A stretch of DNA of 64,000 nt, from assembly GCF_000373105.1 (NCBI RefSeq), contig NZ_KB890422.1, positions 80,206 through 144,205 of the forward strand, read 5' to 3'. The position numbers and the translations under genes were made by a program. Of this stretch, positions 27,564 through 36,107 are shown in pieces; positions within the stretch are counted from its first letter, which is position 1, and each line of letters starts with the position of its first letter. The notes under the pieces were generated by a model. The model saw nothing but the letters and a program-made list of their open reading frames with translations. It was not told the origin of the DNA and did no database searches. Source of the DNA: Neolewinella persica DSM 23188. Its GTDB lineage: Bacteria; Bacteroidota; Bacteroidia; Chitinophagales; Saprospiraceae.

Positions 27564-28681
27564 CAGCGACTGATTTTTGTGGAGGCAAGGGCTTCCCGAT
27601 ATACATCTTCCAATTGCTGTAGAATCTGGTGAGGGGTGTCATTGCCCACGTAGCGTTGGTGGCGTTCCTGCCGTGCGGTTAAACTGGAGGCACCAGCTTT
27701 TGCCCATTCCAGAATGGCCGTAGCCAGTGCTCTGGGGTCATTGACGGGGACGATGGTTCCGTCTTCTGGCATTAGGCCAAGGTCTGCCGGCCCACCACAG
27801 TCGGTCGTTACCACGGGCAGGCCACAGCAAAGGGCTTCAGTAAGGACGATGCCCTGCGTCTCTACTTCGGAAGAAAGGACGAACAGGTCGTGTTCCCGCA
27901 TTCGCTTGACCACCTCCGATTGGCTTAATTCACCTTCCAGTGTAATCGCTTTAGCCGCTTCAGGATGTCTGGTGAGGAGTTCTTTAACGAGGTCCGGGTC
28001 TCCGTTTCCGGCAATAGTAAGCCGGAGAGATTTGTCTTTTTGTCGCGCCAGGTCGAACGCCACCATCAGCACATCAAGTCGCTTTTGCCAACTGAAATCG
28101 GACAGGTGGAGTAGTCGGAAGCCTTGTTGGTCAGGAAGTTGGTCGGGCGGAGAGAAGTGTGTACGATCTACCAGATTAGGGACGACTTCCAGCCGGGCTT
28201 TCATACCTGTTTTTCGCAGGCCGTTGGCCAGCGCCTTGCTAACGGGGAGTAATGCGAACACCTTGCGGGCGGCCCTATTGGCCAACCAGTAATCCAGCGG
28301 GCGATCCCGCCAGGTTTCTCCTTCCAGATAACGACTGGAGTGGCAGGAGACGACGAAGGGGACCCCGAGTTGCCGGGCCAAACGCATGGCAACGATGCCT
28401 CCGTCGATCAGGACATGGGCATGGATGAGTTCAGGCCTCCCCCGGTAAGCCTGCCGTACCGCCGTCCAGGCCCTGCTCCTGTTAACCAATCGTTGCACCC
28501 GCGCGCCGCCGCCCGCATAATAAGCCGTTATCAACTTACCGAAAGCCTCATTTTGAGACGCCAGCTCGATTGTCCACCCTTTCAACTCGGGGTCCGGCGT
28601 CACGTGCAAAACTGTTATCTGATGCTGCGTGGACAACAGTTCCGCAAACCGCTGCACAAAGTTGCCGTCCTGTGTATGCAC
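27563..28681 (-). CDS. GT4-family glycosyltransferase with an abnormal start
   Basis: This is a cytoplasmic GT-B glycosyltransferase that probably adds a hexose to a surface polysaccharide or lipid carrier. The C-terminal half has the GT4 pattern: a nucleotide-sugar domain from LLHLSDFSWQKRLDVLMVAF, EGELSQSEVVKRMREHDLFVLSSEVETQGIVLTEALCCGLPVVTTDCGG (the E-x7-E region) and a C-terminal helix. The first accepted start codon is GTG 28681 (372 residues). Reading upstream in frame gives IKILLITPWFPNR, the expected first beta-strand of this fold, but its first residue is ATC at 28718-28720 and no ATG, GTG or TTG precedes it before a stop. The true N-terminus is thus probably 13 residues longer. The gene is followed by asnB with TGATG overlap. 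Confidence 0.85.
   Translation of the reverse strand: MHTQDGNFVQRFAELLSTQHQITVLHVTPDPELKGWTIELASQNEAFGKLITAYYAGGGARVQRLVNRSRAWTAVRQAYRGRPELIHAHVLIDGGIVAMRLARQLGVPFVVSCHSSRYLEGETWRDRPLDYWLANRAARKVFALLPVSKALANGLRKTGMKARLEVVPNLVDRTHFSPPDQLPDQQGFRLLHLSDFSWQKRLDVLMVAFDLARQKDKSLRLTIAGNGDPDLVKELLTRHPEAAKAITLEGELSQSEVVKRMREHDLFVLSSEVETQGIVLTEALCCGLPVVTTDCGGPADLGLMPEDGTIVPVNDPRALATAILEWAKAGASSLTARQERHQRYVGNDTPHQILQQLEDVYREALASTKISR
28474..28510 (+). repeat. Dispersed bipartite element, copy 8, inside the GT4 gene
   Basis: TGCTCCT (28474-28480) and the diverged core TGCACCCGCGCGCCGCC (28494-28510) have standard spacing. In the antisense gene it codes GGARVQRLVNRSRA in a probable surface loop. Confidence 0.45.
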
Positions 28682-28789
28682 ACGGTTGGGGAACCAGGGA
28701 GTGATAAGGAGGATTTTGATAGTTGGCTGAATTTGGCCGAAATTAAGAAGAGTCGTAAGACAAAACTACGCTAGAAGCACCGACATTGC

Positions 28790-28797
28790 TACCTTTG
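28790..28797 (+). promoter_or_regulatory. Bacteroidota -7 element upstream of the GH16 gene
   Basis: TACCTTTG fits the consensus TAnnTTTG exactly and lies 22 bp before the ATG at 28820. No clear TTTG -33 element is visible at the usual distance, so the assignment rests on the -7 box alone. Confidence 0.5.
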
Positions 28798-28819
28798 CGG
28801 CAGCAATCCCACGAATCCA

Positions 28820-29674
28820 ATGAAAACCTCGATCTACTTACTTATTCTCTGCTTTGCTTTTGGCTTCACCAGTTGCAAAAATGACCCTCAGGTCAGCATG
28901 TCTGAACCTACAAAGATTAGCCCCGAAGGGGAATCATACGTACCCGATGGTTATAACCTGGTTTGGAACGACGAATTTGACCAGGGCACGATGCCCGATA
29001 CCAGCCGCTGGGGTTACCAGACGGGTAATCATGGCTGGACGGCTAAAGAAGTCCAGATGTACACTGAAGCTGATTCCGCCAACGTCGGAGTGGAGAATGA
29101 CCTGCTACGCATTACGGCCAAGGCTGAGAAAGATAAGAGGTACCCTTTTTCCAGTACTCGGTTGGTTACGAAACATAAGGCTACTTTCGAGAAAGGTTAC
29201 TTTGAGTTCCGGGCGAAATTTCCTCCCGGAGAAGGCCTTCGTTCCGCTATTTGGATGGTCGGAGATACGGTTTCTAAAATTGGATGGCCGTTGGCTGGTG
29301 AGATAGACATTGTAGAACACTACGGCAAAATCCCCACGGCCATCGGCGCTGCGGTTCAGACGCCAGCTAATTTCTGGAACGGAAAAGGCCAACTTGGGGG
29401 ATCAACGCTGATTCCAACGGCCACGGAAGCGTTTCATGTTTACGGCCTGGAGTGGACCGATGAACTGATGACTTTTACCATCGACGGAAAGCCCTTCTGG
29501 AACTATGAGCCGCTGCCTGGACAAGGCATAAAAGGCTGGCCATTCGATTGGCCTTTCTATATGGTGATCAACGTTTCAGTCGGTGGCGTCCGGGGGGCTA
29601 GGTCCGAAAAATACCAGGAAGAGGACTTTCCGGCTAATTTACTGATCGATTACGTTCGGGTTTACCAGAAGTAG
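28820..29674 (+). CDS. Glycoside hydrolase family 16 lipoprotein (beta-glucanase/laminarinase-like)
   Basis: This 284-residue protein has a lipoprotein signal peptide with lipobox FTSC (Cys about 19), so it should be membrane-anchored and exposed. The catalytic core is GH16: YNLVWNDEFDQGTMPDTSRWGYQTG at the start, the active-site strand GEIDIVEHYG with Glu161, Asp163 and Glu166 (E-x-D-x-x-E, nucleophile and acid/base), HVYGLEWTDELMTFTIDGK, and a C-terminal LLIDYVRVYQK. All catalytic residues are present. The family hydrolyses beta-1,3 or beta-1,3-1,4 glucans, or galactans such as agar and carrageenan. The subfamily and hence the substrate is not certain, though laminarin is likely in a marine organism. 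No SusC/SusD pair is adjacent. Confidence 0.92.
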   Translation: MKTSIYLLILCFAFGFTSCKNDPQVSMSEPTKISPEGESYVPDGYNLVWNDEFDQGTMPDTSRWGYQTGNHGWTAKEVQMYTEADSANVGVENDLLRITAKAEKDKRYPFSSTRLVTKHKATFEKGYFEFRAKFPPGEGLRSAIWMVGDTVSKIGWPLAGEIDIVEHYGKIPTAIGAAVQTPANFWNGKGQLGGSTLIPTATEAFHVYGLEWTDELMTFTIDGKPFWNYEPLPGQGIKGWPFDWPFYMVINVSVGGVRGARSEKYQEEDFPANLLIDYVRVYQK

Positions 29675-29723
29675 GTAACCCATTGTGGCAGGCGATGCGG
29701 GGAACCATTAAGGCACTTAGGCA

Positions 29724-29752
29724 TGTCGGTTAGCTTAAAGTTCTAACCGACA
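29724..29752. terminator. Bidirectional hairpin between GH16 and rfbC
   Basis: The 10-bp arms TGTCGGTTAG (29724-29733) and CTAACCGACA (29743-29752) are perfectly complementary across 9 nt. A second stem, AAGAAAAG (29771-29778) with CTTTTCTT (29784-29791), overlaps the rfbC stop codon. The two lie between convergent genes. Confidence 0.6.
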
Positions 29753-29789
29753 GGCATTAAGATCTACACTAAGAAAAGGGCCGCTTTTC

Positions 29790-30338
29790 TTAAACCAGCG
29801 GCCAATTCAAATCCCTTTCCGCGACGGTGAATTCAACGTCTAGTTCTGGCCATTCAATACCGATGGTTGGATCATCGTACCGCAGGCCCGCTTCGGCCTG
29901 AGGGGCGTAGAAGTTGTCACATTTGTAAGAAAAAATGGCGGTCTCGGACATTACCAAATAACCGTGGGCGAAGCCCCGGGGGACATATAACTGCCGGTGG
30001 TTTTCACCGCTTAGCACCACGCCAAACCATTGGTGTAGGGTAGGGGAGTCCGGCCTTAAATCAACCGCTACATCGAAGACCTCGCCGGAAACTACGCGTA
30101 CCAGCTTTGCTTGTTCGTATTCGCCCGTTTGGCGGTGCATCCCCCGCAGTACTCCGCGGGGGCTCATGGCCTGGTTGTCTTGTACGAAAGGACGGTCAAT
30201 GCCGGCTGCCGCGAAGGTCTGCTCGTTCCATGATTCCAGGAAGTAACCCCGCTCGTCGCCAAAGACTTGGGGGGTGAATAGTTGCAGGTCGGCAATGGGG
30301 GTGGGGGAGAAGGGCAAGGAACAAGTTTCAGGTTGCAA
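29790..30338 (-). CDS. rfbC: dTDP-4-dehydrorhamnose 3,5-epimerase
   Basis: This enzyme of about 182 residues epimerises C3 and C5 of dTDP-4-keto-6-deoxyglucose in dTDP-L-rhamnose synthesis. The family motifs are complete: PQVFGDERGYFLESWN, the catalytic His in GVLRGMHRQ (His68), KLVRVVSGEVFDVAVDLRPDSPT, YVPRGFAHGYLV and LRYDDPTIGIEWP. The rest of the rml operon (rfbA, rfbB, rfbD) is absent from the window. No ATG is present before the domain. The two candidate starts are TTG codons at 30338 and 30320, of which the first lies inside a heptamer repeat array, so the N-terminus is uncertain by several residues. Confidence 0.92.
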   Translation of the reverse strand: MQPETCSLPFSPTPIADLQLFTPQVFGDERGYFLESWNEQTFAAAGIDRPFVQDNQAMSPRGVLRGMHRQTGEYEQAKLVRVVSGEVFDVAVDLRPDSPTLHQWFGVVLSGENHRQLYVPRGFAHGYLVMSETAIFSYKCDNFYAPQAEAGLRYDDPTIGIEWPELDVEFTVAERDLNWPLV

Positions 30339-30400
30339 GTTGCAGGTTGCAGGTTGCAGGTTACAGGTTGCAAGTTACAGGTTGCAGGAGGGGCAGCGCG
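30323..30400. repeat. Heptamer tandem array (GGTTGCA) at the start of rfbC
   Basis: About ten imperfect copies of the 7-bp unit GGTTGCA (variants GGTTACA and AGTTGCA) run into the first codons of rfbC. In the rfbC direction the unit reads TGCAACC. The same unit in the same relation to its downstream gene appears at 39585-39680. Confidence 0.8.
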
Positions 30401-30474
30401 GCAAAAGTACGAACTCTGCAACACTTGCAACCAGGAACGTGAGCGCAAGCGAACACTGCAACTTGCAATTTGAT

Positions 30475-31026
30475 TTACCAACCCCGGTACCGGGGAGGAT
30501 CCAGCTCAAGCAACCTGAGGTAAATAAGCACCTGAGCCCGATGGTGCGTCGCATGATCCTGCAGGAGATAGACGATGACGCGGCGGCTTTTGGGGCCGGC
30601 GAAGAAATTGGGGACTTCCTCTTCCCAACGTTCTGCCGGCAGGTTGCTAACGGCAGCAGCGCCGTAGTCATAAGCGGAGTTGAGCAGGGAAATCAATGCT
30701 TCCCGATCAAGGGTTTCGGCCTTAAGAAGTTCGCTGAGGGCTTTTTCGTTGAAGTCGCTTGGTTCGTAATCCAGGAACCGACGGGAAAGCCCGAACATGT
30801 TTCCGGAGATGTGCTGAATTTGCTCCTGTACACTCATTTGCCCTTCCGTTGGACGAAAAGCCAGACTGGAGTCTGGAACAATAGCCAATGCTTCGAGGGT
30901 ATATGCCCGGGAGTTTTCCCATTTTTCGAGCCATTCGGCCTGGGCAGGAAAGTCGACGCTTTCCTGGGCGGAGAGTGAATGGCCGAGGGAAAACAGAAGG
31001 AGAAGTGAAAGGGTGATCTTGGTCAT
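30475..31026 (-). CDS. Exported DinB-like protein
   Basis: This 183-residue protein has a signal peptide (1-20, ending LSAQ) followed by a four-helix DinB/DUF664-type domain. The likely metal-binding triad is His72 (QIQHISGN) with His158 and His162 (DHATHHRAQV). RFLDYEPSDF and the C-terminal LIYLRLLELDPPRYRGW are typical for the family. Members are putative metal-dependent transferases or hydrolases, often thiol-linked and in the cytoplasm. An exported member is less common but is seen in Bacteroidota. No specific substrate can be assigned. The gene is co-directional with rfbC, 136 bp upstream of it with the heptamer array in between. Confidence 0.85.
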   Translation of the reverse strand: MTKITLSLLLLFSLGHSLSAQESVDFPAQAEWLEKWENSRAYTLEALAIVPDSSLAFRPTEGQMSVQEQIQHISGNMFGLSRRFLDYEPSDFNEKALSELLKAETLDREALISLLNSAYDYGAAAVSNLPAERWEEEVPNFFAGPKSRRVIVYLLQDHATHHRAQVLIYLRLLELDPPRYRGW

Positions 31027-31260
31027 GCCGTAAAGGTAAGTAGTCAGGTTGTCAAGTTGTCAAATTGTCGAGGGGAGCAGTTGTCGGGCTGAACGTTTTA
31101 AACGAAAACGAGGGGCTGCGCTTGCTCCTACGGATCTGCGCTGACCCCTCGCTACGAGAGACGGACCTCCGGCCCTACATGAAAAATCATTCCAACCTAA
31201 ACTTACCTTGTCGGCAGAAATACTAACTTGCCCCAATAGACCAATAGTTCAACCAGCCCA
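31027..31260. repeat. Intergenic region with two repeat families
   Basis: The stretch 31037-31090 contains AAGTTGTC-type units as at 7741-7836. The stretch 31107-31173 is a copy of an intergenic element also found at 53425-53494 (shared frame GAGGGGCT...CCCCTC...GAC..CCTCCGG). The GAGGGG and CCCCTC arms can pair. No gene is visible. Confidence 0.55.
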
Positions 31261-32670
31261 ATGCCCAACGAACTAAAATCCCTTTTCCGCCCCGTAGACA
31301 ACGGCACCCTAGTTTTCCTGAGGATTGCGCTGGGGTTACTGGGCGGTGGCGACATTCTGGGCAACGGCATCTATTTCCATTGGTACCTCGATGATTTCAG
31401 CGGTTATACCTTCCGTTTTTATGGTTTCGAGTGGGTTCACCCGCTGCCGGAACCTTTCTTTTCGCTGTTTTTCATTGGCGGCTTCCTGCTGGGGATTGCC
31501 GTGGCGTTGGGTTGGCGATTCCGGATCACCGCCCCCTTGTTTGCCCTGGCTTTTAGCTACCTGTTTCTGCTGGAGAAAGCCCATTACCTGAACCACGCTT
31601 ATTTATTTACCTGGCTTGTTTGGTTGCTGGCCCTGACGCCGGCATGGCGGGAGTTCTCGCTGGATGTCCGCCGAAAACCAGCGGAATGGTCGCCAACGGC
31701 CCCGGCCTGGTGCGTGTATTTGTTCCCCGCACTGATGGGCATCGTGTATTTTTTCGGAGGGATTGCCAAGATGAACCACGACTGGCTGATGGAAGCCATG
31801 CCCCTGCATATGTGGCTGAAGGGAAGGGCGCAAATGCCCATCCTGGGCCCAATCTGGGCGCTAAAAAGTACGGCTTACATCATGGCTTGGGGAGGCATGC
31901 TGCTTGATTTTACGGCAGTGTTCTTGCTGTTGCATAAACGGTTGCGGTGGGTGGCCCTGGCCTTGTTGATCGGCTTTCATGCCACCAACCACCTGATCTT
32001 CAACATCGGCATTTTTCCCTACCTCTCTATGGTCCTTACAAGTATGTTTTTTGCCCCGGATTGGCCGAAGCGATTCGTCAAATGGATCGGGAGGAAGTGG
32101 GCGCGTACGCCGGTGCAGGGTTGGCTTGATGGATGGCAGGCCCGGGTCAGTGGCGGTCTGTCGAATGGCGAGCTAAAGACAACTATCCGGGGACAAGGCT
32201 GGCAGTTTAAGCCAGCGAATGTGCGTCCCATCCTTTTCGGCTTAGTGCTGGTTGGTGGCGTTATGATCTTCCTTCCGTTGCGACACTGGTTGTTTTCGTC
32301 CGACGTCGCCTGGTCCGAAGAAGGCCACCGCTACAGCTGGCGGATGATGCTGCGCAGCAAGCAGGGCGCAGGGAACTACCGCTTGGTGGACCGCGCCACC
32401 GGCGCGGAGGAAACCGTCACCCTCATCGATAGCCTGACCCGCGTCCAGTACCGTAAAATGTCGACTCACCCCGACATGATTTTGCAGTACGCCCATAAGC
32501 TCCGCGACCAACGGGCTGCCGCCGGCCAGGACGTGGCCGTTTGCGCCCGCTTCACCGCCCGCCTCAACGGCGGCCCCCGCGTGCCGCTGATTGACCCGGA
32601 GGTGGACCTAAGTCAGGTGGCGTGGCAATGGTGGGGGGCTAAGGAATGGGTTTTGGGGGAGGGGGAGTGA
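31261..32670 (+). CDS. HTTM-domain membrane protein (vitamin K-dependent gamma-carboxylase-like)
   Basis: This 469-residue integral membrane protein fits the HTTM family. It starts with SLFRPVDNGTLVFLRIALGLLGGGDIL, has FHWYLDDFSGYTFRFYGFEWVHPLPEPF, and carries several transmembrane helices (about 18-35, 69-88, 92-108, 118-132, 156-175, 203-224, 230-262, 330-345). The segments KAHYLNHAYLFTWLVWLL and MNHDWLMEAMPL are typical for this group. A C-terminal non-membrane part (about 350-469) resembles the end of the carboxylase (YSWRMMLRSKQG). Bacterial members rarely have a proven substrate, so carboxylation is only a family-based guess. It is followed 45 bp later by a class V aminotransferase gene on the same strand. 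Confidence 0.88.
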   Translation: MPNELKSLFRPVDNGTLVFLRIALGLLGGGDILGNGIYFHWYLDDFSGYTFRFYGFEWVHPLPEPFFSLFFIGGFLLGIAVALGWRFRITAPLFALAFSYLFLLEKAHYLNHAYLFTWLVWLLALTPAWREFSLDVRRKPAEWSPTAPAWCVYLFPALMGIVYFFGGIAKMNHDWLMEAMPLHMWLKGRAQMPILGPIWALKSTAYIMAWGGMLLDFTAVFLLLHKRLRWVALALLIGFHATNHLIFNIGIFPYLSMVLTSMFFAPDWPKRFVKWIGRKWARTPVQGWLDGWQARVSGGLSNGELKTTIRGQGWQFKPANVRPILFGLVLVGGVMIFLPLRHWLFSSDVAWSEEGHRYSWRMMLRSKQGAGNYRLVDRATGAEETVTLIDSLTRVQYRKMSTHPDMILQYAHKLRDQRAAAGQDVAVCARFTARLNGGPRVPLIDPEVDLSQVAWQWWGAKEWVLGEGE

Positions 32671-32715
32671 ATACTTTAACTTAACCCAATAAGCCCTAAT
32701 CGTAAAGCAGCCAAT

Positions 32716-33819
32716 ATGACCACCCCCAAAATCAGATCCCTGTTCCCAGCCACAAAACAAGCCATCTACCTAAACAGCGCCTCCCAGGCGCCGCTGAACA
32801 CCTTGGTGAACGACAGATTACAAGCGCATGTAGCCACAGAGCTAAATCCGATCGGTCGAAAAGGATTTCGCCGGGAGACGGTACGTGAATTGCTGTCAAA
32901 GTTGTTGGGTGGTTCCCCGGAAGAATACGCTTTAACCACCAGCACGGGTGTTGGCCTGGGGATGGTGGCGCAGGGCCTCAACCTTAAGGAGGGAGACAAT
33001 GTGGTAATCCCCGAACGCGAGCACTGGAACAACACTTTTCCCTGGCTACAACTCGAAGCAAAAGGTATTGAGATCAGGTTCGCAAGGCTCAACGCGGACA
33101 ACAGCATTGACCCCGCGACCATCGAAAAACTTGTTGATGACAATACACGGGTAGTTGCCATCGCTGCGGTAAGGTTCAACAGCGGTTTCAGACCAAATCT
33201 GGCGGCCATCGGGGAAATAGCCCACGCAAAAGGAGCACTGTTCGTAGTGGATGCGGCGCAAGCCGCCGGGATGATTCCCATCGATGTCGAAAGAGACCAG
33301 ATTGACGTAATGTCGGGCTGTGGGTTCAAATGGCTGCTCGGCCTGCACGGAACGGGCTTTCTGTACGTGAGTAACAGGGTCGTGAATAGGATTGATCCGG
33401 TACTGCCTGGTATGTACGCCGCAAGTAAAGTGTACGACGAACTTTTGCTTCACAAAGACGCCAGGAAATTTGAGACCGGTACCATCGCCTACGCACTCTT
33501 TAATGCCTGGATTGCCGGACTAGAATTGCTACTTGAAATTGGCATTGAAAACATCTACGAGAAAGCGCTGGAAAACACCGACTTGCTGCTTGAAGGGCTA
33601 CGTGAAAAGGGATACCGAATTGTGACGCCAACAAATAAACGAGCAGCGCGAACAGCCATTGTTCACTTTAATACAGGGGCCTATGATACCACTAAAGGGC
33701 TTTACGAAAAGCTCAAAAATGAGCGCGTTTTAGTGACTTTACAAGCGGAGAATATTCGTGTTAGCCCGAATTTTTTTAACACAAAGGAGGAAATTGGCCT
33801 ATTCCTGAGTTTGGTGTAA
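32716..33819 (+). CDS. Aminotransferase class V-fold PLP enzyme
   Basis: This 367-residue PLP-dependent enzyme resembles cysteine desulfurase and isopenicillin-N-epimerase-like proteins. Visible marks are YLNSASQAPLNTLV at the N-terminus, TTSTGVGLGMVAQGL (PLP phosphate region), FVVDAAQAAGMIPIDV with the cofactor-binding Asp, and the Schiff-base Lys205 in SGCGFKWLLGLHGTGFLY. The C-terminal domain is complete (VLVTLQAENIRVSPNFFNTKEEIGLFL). No catalytic Cys loop typical of desulfurases is obvious, so desulfuration is uncertain; a lyase or epimerase role is equally possible. Its partner, if any, is the HTTM gene upstream. Confidence 0.85.
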   Translation: MTTPKIRSLFPATKQAIYLNSASQAPLNTLVNDRLQAHVATELNPIGRKGFRRETVRELLSKLLGGSPEEYALTTSTGVGLGMVAQGLNLKEGDNVVIPEREHWNNTFPWLQLEAKGIEIRFARLNADNSIDPATIEKLVDDNTRVVAIAAVRFNSGFRPNLAAIGEIAHAKGALFVVDAAQAAGMIPIDVERDQIDVMSGCGFKWLLGLHGTGFLYVSNRVVNRIDPVLPGMYAASKVYDELLLHKDARKFETGTIAYALFNAWIAGLELLLEIGIENIYEKALENTDLLLEGLREKGYRIVTPTNKRAARTAIVHFNTGAYDTTKGLYEKLKNERVLVTLQAENIRVSPNFFNTKEEIGLFLSLV

Positions 33820-33908
33820 GCGGTGACCGTTTGCTTTTCTAACCTGCCTACGGGCCACTTGTCATAGATGGTATGAAACGTGTCTTTCTCCATACACTCC
33901 GACGCTAG

Positions 33909-34058
33909 ATGGCGATGGAGGTGGCGCTCCTAAACGAAAAAGATAACCCAGACTTTAAAGCCTACGCCCATATGCTCGGATTTATCAACAATGGTTTACT
34001 GGCAAAGGATAGTGTAGGGCTAAAACATCTGCAAGTGGCGCTTGGCCTAAAGAATTAG
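33909..34058 (+). CDS. Small hypothetical protein or gene remnant (49 residues)
   Basis: The ATG at 33909 follows an in-frame TAG directly and opens a 49-codon frame ending TAG at 34058. The product (starting MAMEVALLNEKDNPDFKAYA and ending KHLQVALGLKN) has protein-like composition with two amphipathic helices. No promoter is evident. It could be a real small protein or the remains of a longer gene. I do not recognise it. Confidence 0.25.
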   Translation: MAMEVALLNEKDNPDFKAYAHMLGFINNGLLAKDSVGLKHLQVALGLKN

Positions 34059-34160
34059 ATGTTTTTTTGGGCGACTAAGCTTGAGACGTTTATGGTCAGT
34101 TCGCTAATCTATACAATTGGCCAGTCAATATTGACTGGCCACTCGCCCGCTTATTTTAGG

Positions 34161-34199
34161 GGCGCGGCCGCAGGATGCAACCAAAGGACTAAAAGCAAG
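34161..34199 (-). repeat. Dispersed bipartite element, copy 9
   Basis: The core GGCGCGGCCGCAGGATGCA (34161-34179) has one inserted A relative to the consensus, as in the copy at 18888. A diverged distal box AAAGGACTAAAAGCAAG follows. Confidence 0.6.
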
Positions 34200-34410
34200 A
34201 AAAGCTGCATTGGTCGTATGCGTTTATGCGACTTTTTATGTCCAAATTGTATAGACATTGAAAGATAAAGGTCATCTCATTACATGACAGAAATCATTGA
34301 TTTTATCACCAAGAAGCCATTTGCTTTGGAGTGAAATAAAAGAGACCATTCATTTAAAGTGCTGTTGATTTTATTTTAGAGTTTACCATTATTGGACTAA
34401 ATATATAATC

Positions 34411-36048
34411 ATGAACGCACCGATATCTACCATCGTCAGAAAGAGTGGGGTTTACCTTGTATCCATCGTGCTGTTATTCCTAGCACACAGTTGTACTTAC
34501 TTTAAAGCTAAAGTAGCCTATTCTGACTTTGAAACCAGTATTAATAATATTGGAGACACCTATCAATATTTCGTTCTGCATGACGGAGATGCAATGTATG
34601 AGCTTGCCGGATTAACGGTAGATTCAACAAGTGTTTCGGGAAATCTGATGCCGATTAAAAAACCGGTATTATATAGACCAGGTCGCACAAGTCGAATTAG
34701 GGAGAACGAACGTAGCATTCTAAATGAAGTTCACGTATACCTGAGAGCGGGAACTGAAGCTTTGCAAGTAGGTTACGCAGATATTCCCTTAACCGATGTT
34801 CTAGAAATCAGAATCATTGATAAAGATAATGGCGCTACCACAGCTTCTTATGTTTTTAGTACGGTTGCGGTTGCAGGAGCAGTGGTGATAGCAGTTGCTG
34901 CATTAGCTTTTAGTAACTCCAGTGCTCCATCTCAAATGAGCTCTTGTCCGTACGTTTATGTCAATAGCGGAGAGACTTTTGTTTTTACGGGAGAAGCTTT
35001 TGGTGGTGCCGTTGGAGCCAATTTAGTCAGAGATGATTATATGCCTTTGCCCGCTATGGCGCCAGTTGACGGTTCTTATCAATTGCGGATTACCAATGAA
35101 CTGAAAGAAAAACAGTATACAGACTTGGCTGAGCTTATTTTAGTCAATCACCGGCCAGAACAAAAAGTGTTGTTGGATAAGACTGGTAACGTACAGGTCC
35201 TGGAAAATCTGCAAGAACCCGTTAAAGCTACATCTTACAGTGGCACTGACCTACTGCCATCAATGGTAGAAGCAGATAGCGAGATGTATCTTTTTAATGA
35301 TGAAGATTTTTCTGAAAACGGGATTGTCCTGACCTTTAAAAAGCCAGCTCATGCACCTTCTGGGAGATTGTTGATTTCGGCAAAGAATACCCTTTGGTTT
35401 GATTATGTAATTGGCGAGTTTTTTAAAAAGTACGGAGGCTATTTTGGCGCCTTTATGAAAAAGCAAGGAAAAATATCCAGCCCGGATCAGTTGGAAACAA
35501 TACGGGACAATAATTTCCCGCTGTCAATTTATGCCAAACGAAATGGGGAATGGGAATTAGTAGATTACTTGATGACCGTCGGGCCACTGGCTGCCCGGGA
35601 TTTTGCCGTTCCGATTGACCTGGGAAAATACCCCGGCGAAGAAATTGAAATCAAAATAGAGACAGGCTTTATGTTTTGGGAGGTAGACCAGATCGCCATG
35701 GATTTTACAGACAATTCTGATCTAAGCATTGCTCATTTACAACCACTTAGCGCATACGGTACTGGCCAGCAGGATTGGAAAGCGGCCCTCGAAAAAACAG
35801 ATGAAGACTATATGGCGCAGGAGAAGGTAGGGGAGGTGACCGAGTTAAGGTATGCCGTGCCACCTGTTCCCGCTGGCCAGGTGCAATCAGCCTTCCTGCA
35901 CACTCGTGGTTATTATGAATTGATTCGGGATTTTACGGGATTCCCCAAAATTGCTGAATTAAATAAATTTAAGGATGGCGCTTACTTTTCAACGTTTTCC
36001 AGGGCTGGCTATTTTAAGGTGTTGGGCAGAGAAGGAGAGGTGGAATAA
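34411..36048 (+). CDS. Large lipoprotein of unknown function
   Basis: This 545-residue protein has a lipoprotein signal (about 10-28, lipobox AHSC). At about 145-170 there is a strongly hydrophobic stretch (TVAVAGAVVIAVAALAF). The following domain starts SSCPYVYVNSGETFVFTGEAFGGAVGANLVRDDYMPLP and continues ELKEKQYTDLAELILVNHRPEQKVLLDKTGNVQVL. I recall this motif set from otherwise unnamed Bacteroidota proteins but know no function. The C-terminal half is beta-rich. The DNA is more AT-rich than neighbouring genes and has a long non-coding leader, which suggests later acquisition. A radical-SAM gene follows after 59 bp on the same strand and may act with it. Confidence 0.75.
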   Translation: MNAPISTIVRKSGVYLVSIVLLFLAHSCTYFKAKVAYSDFETSINNIGDTYQYFVLHDGDAMYELAGLTVDSTSVSGNLMPIKKPVLYRPGRTSRIRENERSILNEVHVYLRAGTEALQVGYADIPLTDVLEIRIIDKDNGATTASYVFSTVAVAGAVVIAVAALAFSNSSAPSQMSSCPYVYVNSGETFVFTGEAFGGAVGANLVRDDYMPLPAMAPVDGSYQLRITNELKEKQYTDLAELILVNHRPEQKVLLDKTGNVQVLENLQEPVKATSYSGTDLLPSMVEADSEMYLFNDEDFSENGIVLTFKKPAHAPSGRLLISAKNTLWFDYVIGEFFKKYGGYFGAFMKKQGKISSPDQLETIRDNNFPLSIYAKRNGEWELVDYLMTVGPLAARDFAVPIDLGKYPGEEIEIKIETGFMFWEVDQIAMDFTDNSDLSIAHLQPLSAYGTGQQDWKAALEKTDEDYMAQEKVGEVTELRYAVPPVPAGQVQSAFLHTRGYYELIRDFTGFPKIAELNKFKDGAYFSTFSRAGYFKVLGREGEVE

Positions 36049-36107
36049 CTAGAAAACGTGTCGCATTGATACCTTCGATTTAGGTGTTGTGTGTAAAAAT
36101 AAAGATC

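Larger units (their letters stand above)
33820..34410. other. 591-bp region with a small ORF, a palindrome and one dispersed element
   Basis: Apart from the small open reading frame listed separately, the stretch holds a perfect 22-bp palindrome (34119-34140, centre GTCAATATTGAC) and a dispersed element immediately after it (34161-34199, AGGATGCA variant). It marks the start of a more AT-rich section that runs to about 37.7 kb. The palindrome followed by TTATTTT could act as a terminator. Confidence 0.5.

Noticed and set aside
30274-30978. 234-residue plus-strand frame across the heptamer array
   Set aside because: It is antisense to the DinB-like gene and to the rfbC start. Its N-terminal part is only translated repeat.
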